Source of the DNA: Mycetocola saprophilus
GTDB taxonomy: Bacteria; Actinomycetota; Actinomycetes; Actinomycetales; Microbacteriaceae
Direction: 5' to 3'
DNA: 64,000 nucleotides
NCBI RefSeq assembly: GCF_000718085.1
Contig: NZ_JOEC01000002.1
Coordinates: 558,001 to 622,000 of the forward strand
Position numbers and translations under genes: made by a program. The notes under the pieces were generated by a model that had not been told where the DNA came from, did no database searches, and saw only the letters and a list, made by a program, of their open reading frames with translations. Shown one piece after another: positions 62,471 to 64,000 of the stretch (position 1 is the stretch's first letter; each line of letters begins with the position of its first letter).

Positions 62471-63268
62471 GTGACTACCCAGCAGCGACTCAACCGACTC
62501 CTCGACTTTGTGGGGGAACACGGCAATGTCTCGATCGCCGATATTGTGGCCGAGTTTGAGGTGTCGGCGGCAACCGCCAGGCGCGATCTCACCACGCTCG
62601 CCGAGCAGCGACTGGTGACTCGCACCCACGGCGGTGCTTCGGCGCTGAGCACCGGATACGAGCTACCGTTGCAGTACAAGATCGCGCTGCAGGCCGAGGC
62701 CAAGATCGCCATCGCCCGGGCAACCGCGGCCCTGATCCCCACCGGGGCGACCGTGGGGATCAACGGGGGAACCACCACCACCGAGGTCGCTCGACACCTC
62801 GCCAAGAGCGAGCGGTTTGTGCGCGAGGACGGCGAGCCGGGACTGACCCTGGTGACCAATGCGCTGAATATCGCCTATGAGCTCTCGCTGCGCCGCAACG
62901 TGAAAATCACCGTGACCGGGGGTGTGGCCCGCGCCCAGTCCTATGAGCTGGTGGGGCCGCTGGTGCGTGACACGCTGACCGAGTTTGCCCTCGACGTGGT
63001 GGTACTTGGCGTGGATGGGCTGGGGCCCAAATTTGGGGCAACCACCGTGCACGAGAGCGAGGCCGAGGTGAGCCGGATCTTTGCCGAGGTGGGGTCTCGG
63101 GTGATCGTGGTGGCCGATTCCACCAAGATTCTGCGCTCTACTTTTGCGCGAATTTGCTCCCTTGATGCCATCGACGTCCTGGTCACGGATCAGCCGCTGA
63201 AGCTCGAGATTGCCGACCAGTTCACCGCCGCCGGAGTGGAGATCGTGGTTGCCTCCCACGAACCCTAG
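62471..63268 (+). CDS. DeoR-family repressor of the amino-sugar operon
   Basis: A 265-residue regulator. The N-terminal helix-turn-helix (ISDIVAEFEVSAATARRDLTTLAEQRLVTRTHGG) carries the DeoR signature, and the C-terminal DeoRC sensor domain (INGGTTTTEVARHL; VVVLGVDGLGPKFGATTVHESEAEV) binds phosphorylated sugars. It is divergent from the operon and likely represses it until a hexosamine- or tagatose-phosphate appears, comparable to AgaR. The GTG start follows a leaderless-type -10 box. Confidence 0.9.
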   Translation: MTTQQRLNRLLDFVGEHGNVSIADIVAEFEVSAATARRDLTTLAEQRLVTRTHGGASALSTGYELPLQYKIALQAEAKIAIARATAALIPTGATVGINGGTTTTEVARHLAKSERFVREDGEPGLTLVTNALNIAYELSLRRNVKITVTGGVARAQSYELVGPLVRDTLTEFALDVVVLGVDGLGPKFGATTVHESEAEVSRIFAEVGSRVIVVADSTKILRSTFARICSLDAIDVLVTDQPLKLEIADQFTAAGVEIVVASHEP

Positions 63269-63303
63269 GCGTGGCCAGCCGCGGAAAATAACGTGGAATT
63301 AGC

Positions 63304-63333
63304 TTGAAATTTTTCCGAACCTGACGATATCCT
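63304..63333 (+). promoter_or_regulatory. Putative promoter of the ABC exporter gene
   Basis: TTGAAA and TATCCT are separated by 18 bases, about 90 bases before ATG 63425. Confidence 0.35.
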
Positions 63334-63424
63334 GAAAGGCTGTTCGCCGGGACCCGGCGTCACCCTCGTACATCGACGTTCAATTTCTCGGTGGCGGGGC
63401 CAAATTTCGACCTTCCGGGTACGC

Positions 63425-64000
63425 ATGTCTTCACCTTCTGTTTTTTCCTCCCTGTGGCGCCTGCGCGAGTACGCACGTCCCGCTTTGCCGCGCCTCGCGC
63501 TCGGCGGCGTGGCCGGGCTGTTCGCGGGGCTACTGGCGCTGGCGATCCCGCTGGTGCTGCGCGAACTCGTGGATGGGCCGCTGGCCTCCCGCGACACCGC
63601 CCTGATCATCGGTGCGGCCGGCATCGTGCTGGCGCTCGGCGTGGCCGAGGCGGCCACCGTGGCCGTGCGCCGCTGGCTGGTGCTGACCCCCGGCACTCAC
63701 GTCGAGGCGGCCATGCGCAACGCGATGTATGAGCGCCTGCAGGATCTGCCGGTGTCCTTCCACGACCGCTGGCAATCCGGTCAGCTGCTCTCGCGTCAGG
63801 GCACCGACCTGGGGCTGATTCGTCGCTGGCTCGCCTTCGGCATCATCCTGCTCTTTGTAAACCTGGTGACCATCGTGGTGGGCACCGCGGTGCTGTTCAC
63901 CTGGCATCCGCTGCTCGGCGGGATCTTCCTGCTGATCTCGGTGCCGATCTGGATCTACGGCTTCGCGTTTGAAAAGCGCTACGCCGTGGTGGCTCGGCTG
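63425..64000 (+). CDS. ABC exporter, transmembrane domain (3' end outside window)
   Basis: An open frame from ATG 63425 runs off the right edge after 192 codons. It begins MSSPSVFSSLWRLREYARPA and has helices at about residues 25-47, 60-80 and 138-190, with AMRNAMYERLQDLPVSFHDRWQSGQLLSRQGTDLGLIRRW between. This is the ABC_membrane (type IV exporter) pattern with the first coupling helix region. The family exports lipids, peptides or drugs as dimers. The ATPase domain presumably follows outside the window. Confidence 0.82.
   Translation, partial: MSSPSVFSSLWRLREYARPALPRLALGGVAGLFAGLLALAIPLVLRELVDGPLASRDTALIIGAAGIVLALGVAEAATVAVRRWLVLTPGTHVEAAMRNAMYERLQDLPVSFHDRWQSGQLLSRQGTDLGLIRRWLAFGIILLFVNLVTIVVGTAVLFTWHPLLGGIFLLISVPIWIYGFAFEKRYAVVARL

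Overview
The window is GC-rich chromosomal DNA from a Gram-positive actinobacterium, most likely Microbacteriaceae-like. Supporting signs are a GuaB3 paralogue, a DUF3817 gene directly before guaA, a PerM/DUF6350 gene directly before purN-purH, a SURF1 protein, an LPxTG wall anchor with no outer-membrane functions in sight, and many start codons sitting 6 nt after a TANNNT box (leaderless transcripts). The assignment is inference from gene content and style, not from a marker gene. No rRNA, tRNA, CRISPR array or intact transposon was seen.

Layout. 1-3.1 kb: end of an IclR regulator, a CPA1-type Na+/H+ antiporter, and a zinc-starvation pair (COG0523 protein and zinc-free ribosomal protein L36) around a Zur-like palindrome. 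3.2-6.4 kb: guaB3 and glpD. 6.4-8 kb: an AT-richer insert with a frameshifted secreted precursor and two small membrane proteins. 8-14.8 kb: maltodextrin locus (GH13 glucosidase, binding protein, two permeases, LacI regulator). 14.9-18 kb: SURF1, DUF3817 and guaA, the last apparently starting at ATT. 18.2-20 kb: a cell-wall-anchored ParB-like/Fn3 protein. 20.1-27 kb: a beta-glucoside locus (ABC importer, GH3, LacI regulator) behind twin operators. 27-28.4 kb: GNAT gene and a second secreted-precursor/small-membrane-protein pair. 28.5-33 kb: BI-1 family protein, GDPD, PcrA helicase.

33.2-37.6 kb is the most unusual stretch. Five overlapping genes encode a small secreted cysteine-containing protein, a lipoprotein, a peptidoglycan-binding membrane adaptor, an ABC ATPase and an FtsX/MacB-like permease, preceded by an internally deleted copy of the lipoprotein gene. 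It resembles peptide-export/bacteriocin-associated ABC systems but I do not recognise it as a named one. 37.7-46.2 kb is housekeeping: sucCD (with a duplicated sucD tail), alr, ddl, perM-like, purN, purH. 46.3-48.4 kb is an AT-richer scar region with a phage-type HTH fragment, an IS3 orfA fragment that cuts another gene, and small orphan ORFs, including a 28-residue membrane peptide.

49-62.4 kb is a 13-kb minus-strand catabolic operon: sugar-phosphate isomerase (AgaS-like), ROK kinase, PfkB kinase, class II aldolase, ABC importer, GH20 hexosaminidase and two tandem secreted lectin/sialidase-like proteins, with a divergent DeoR regulator. Together they suggest harvesting of glycan-bound amino sugars, plausibly N-acetylgalactosamine via tagatose phosphates. 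The window ends inside an ABC exporter gene.
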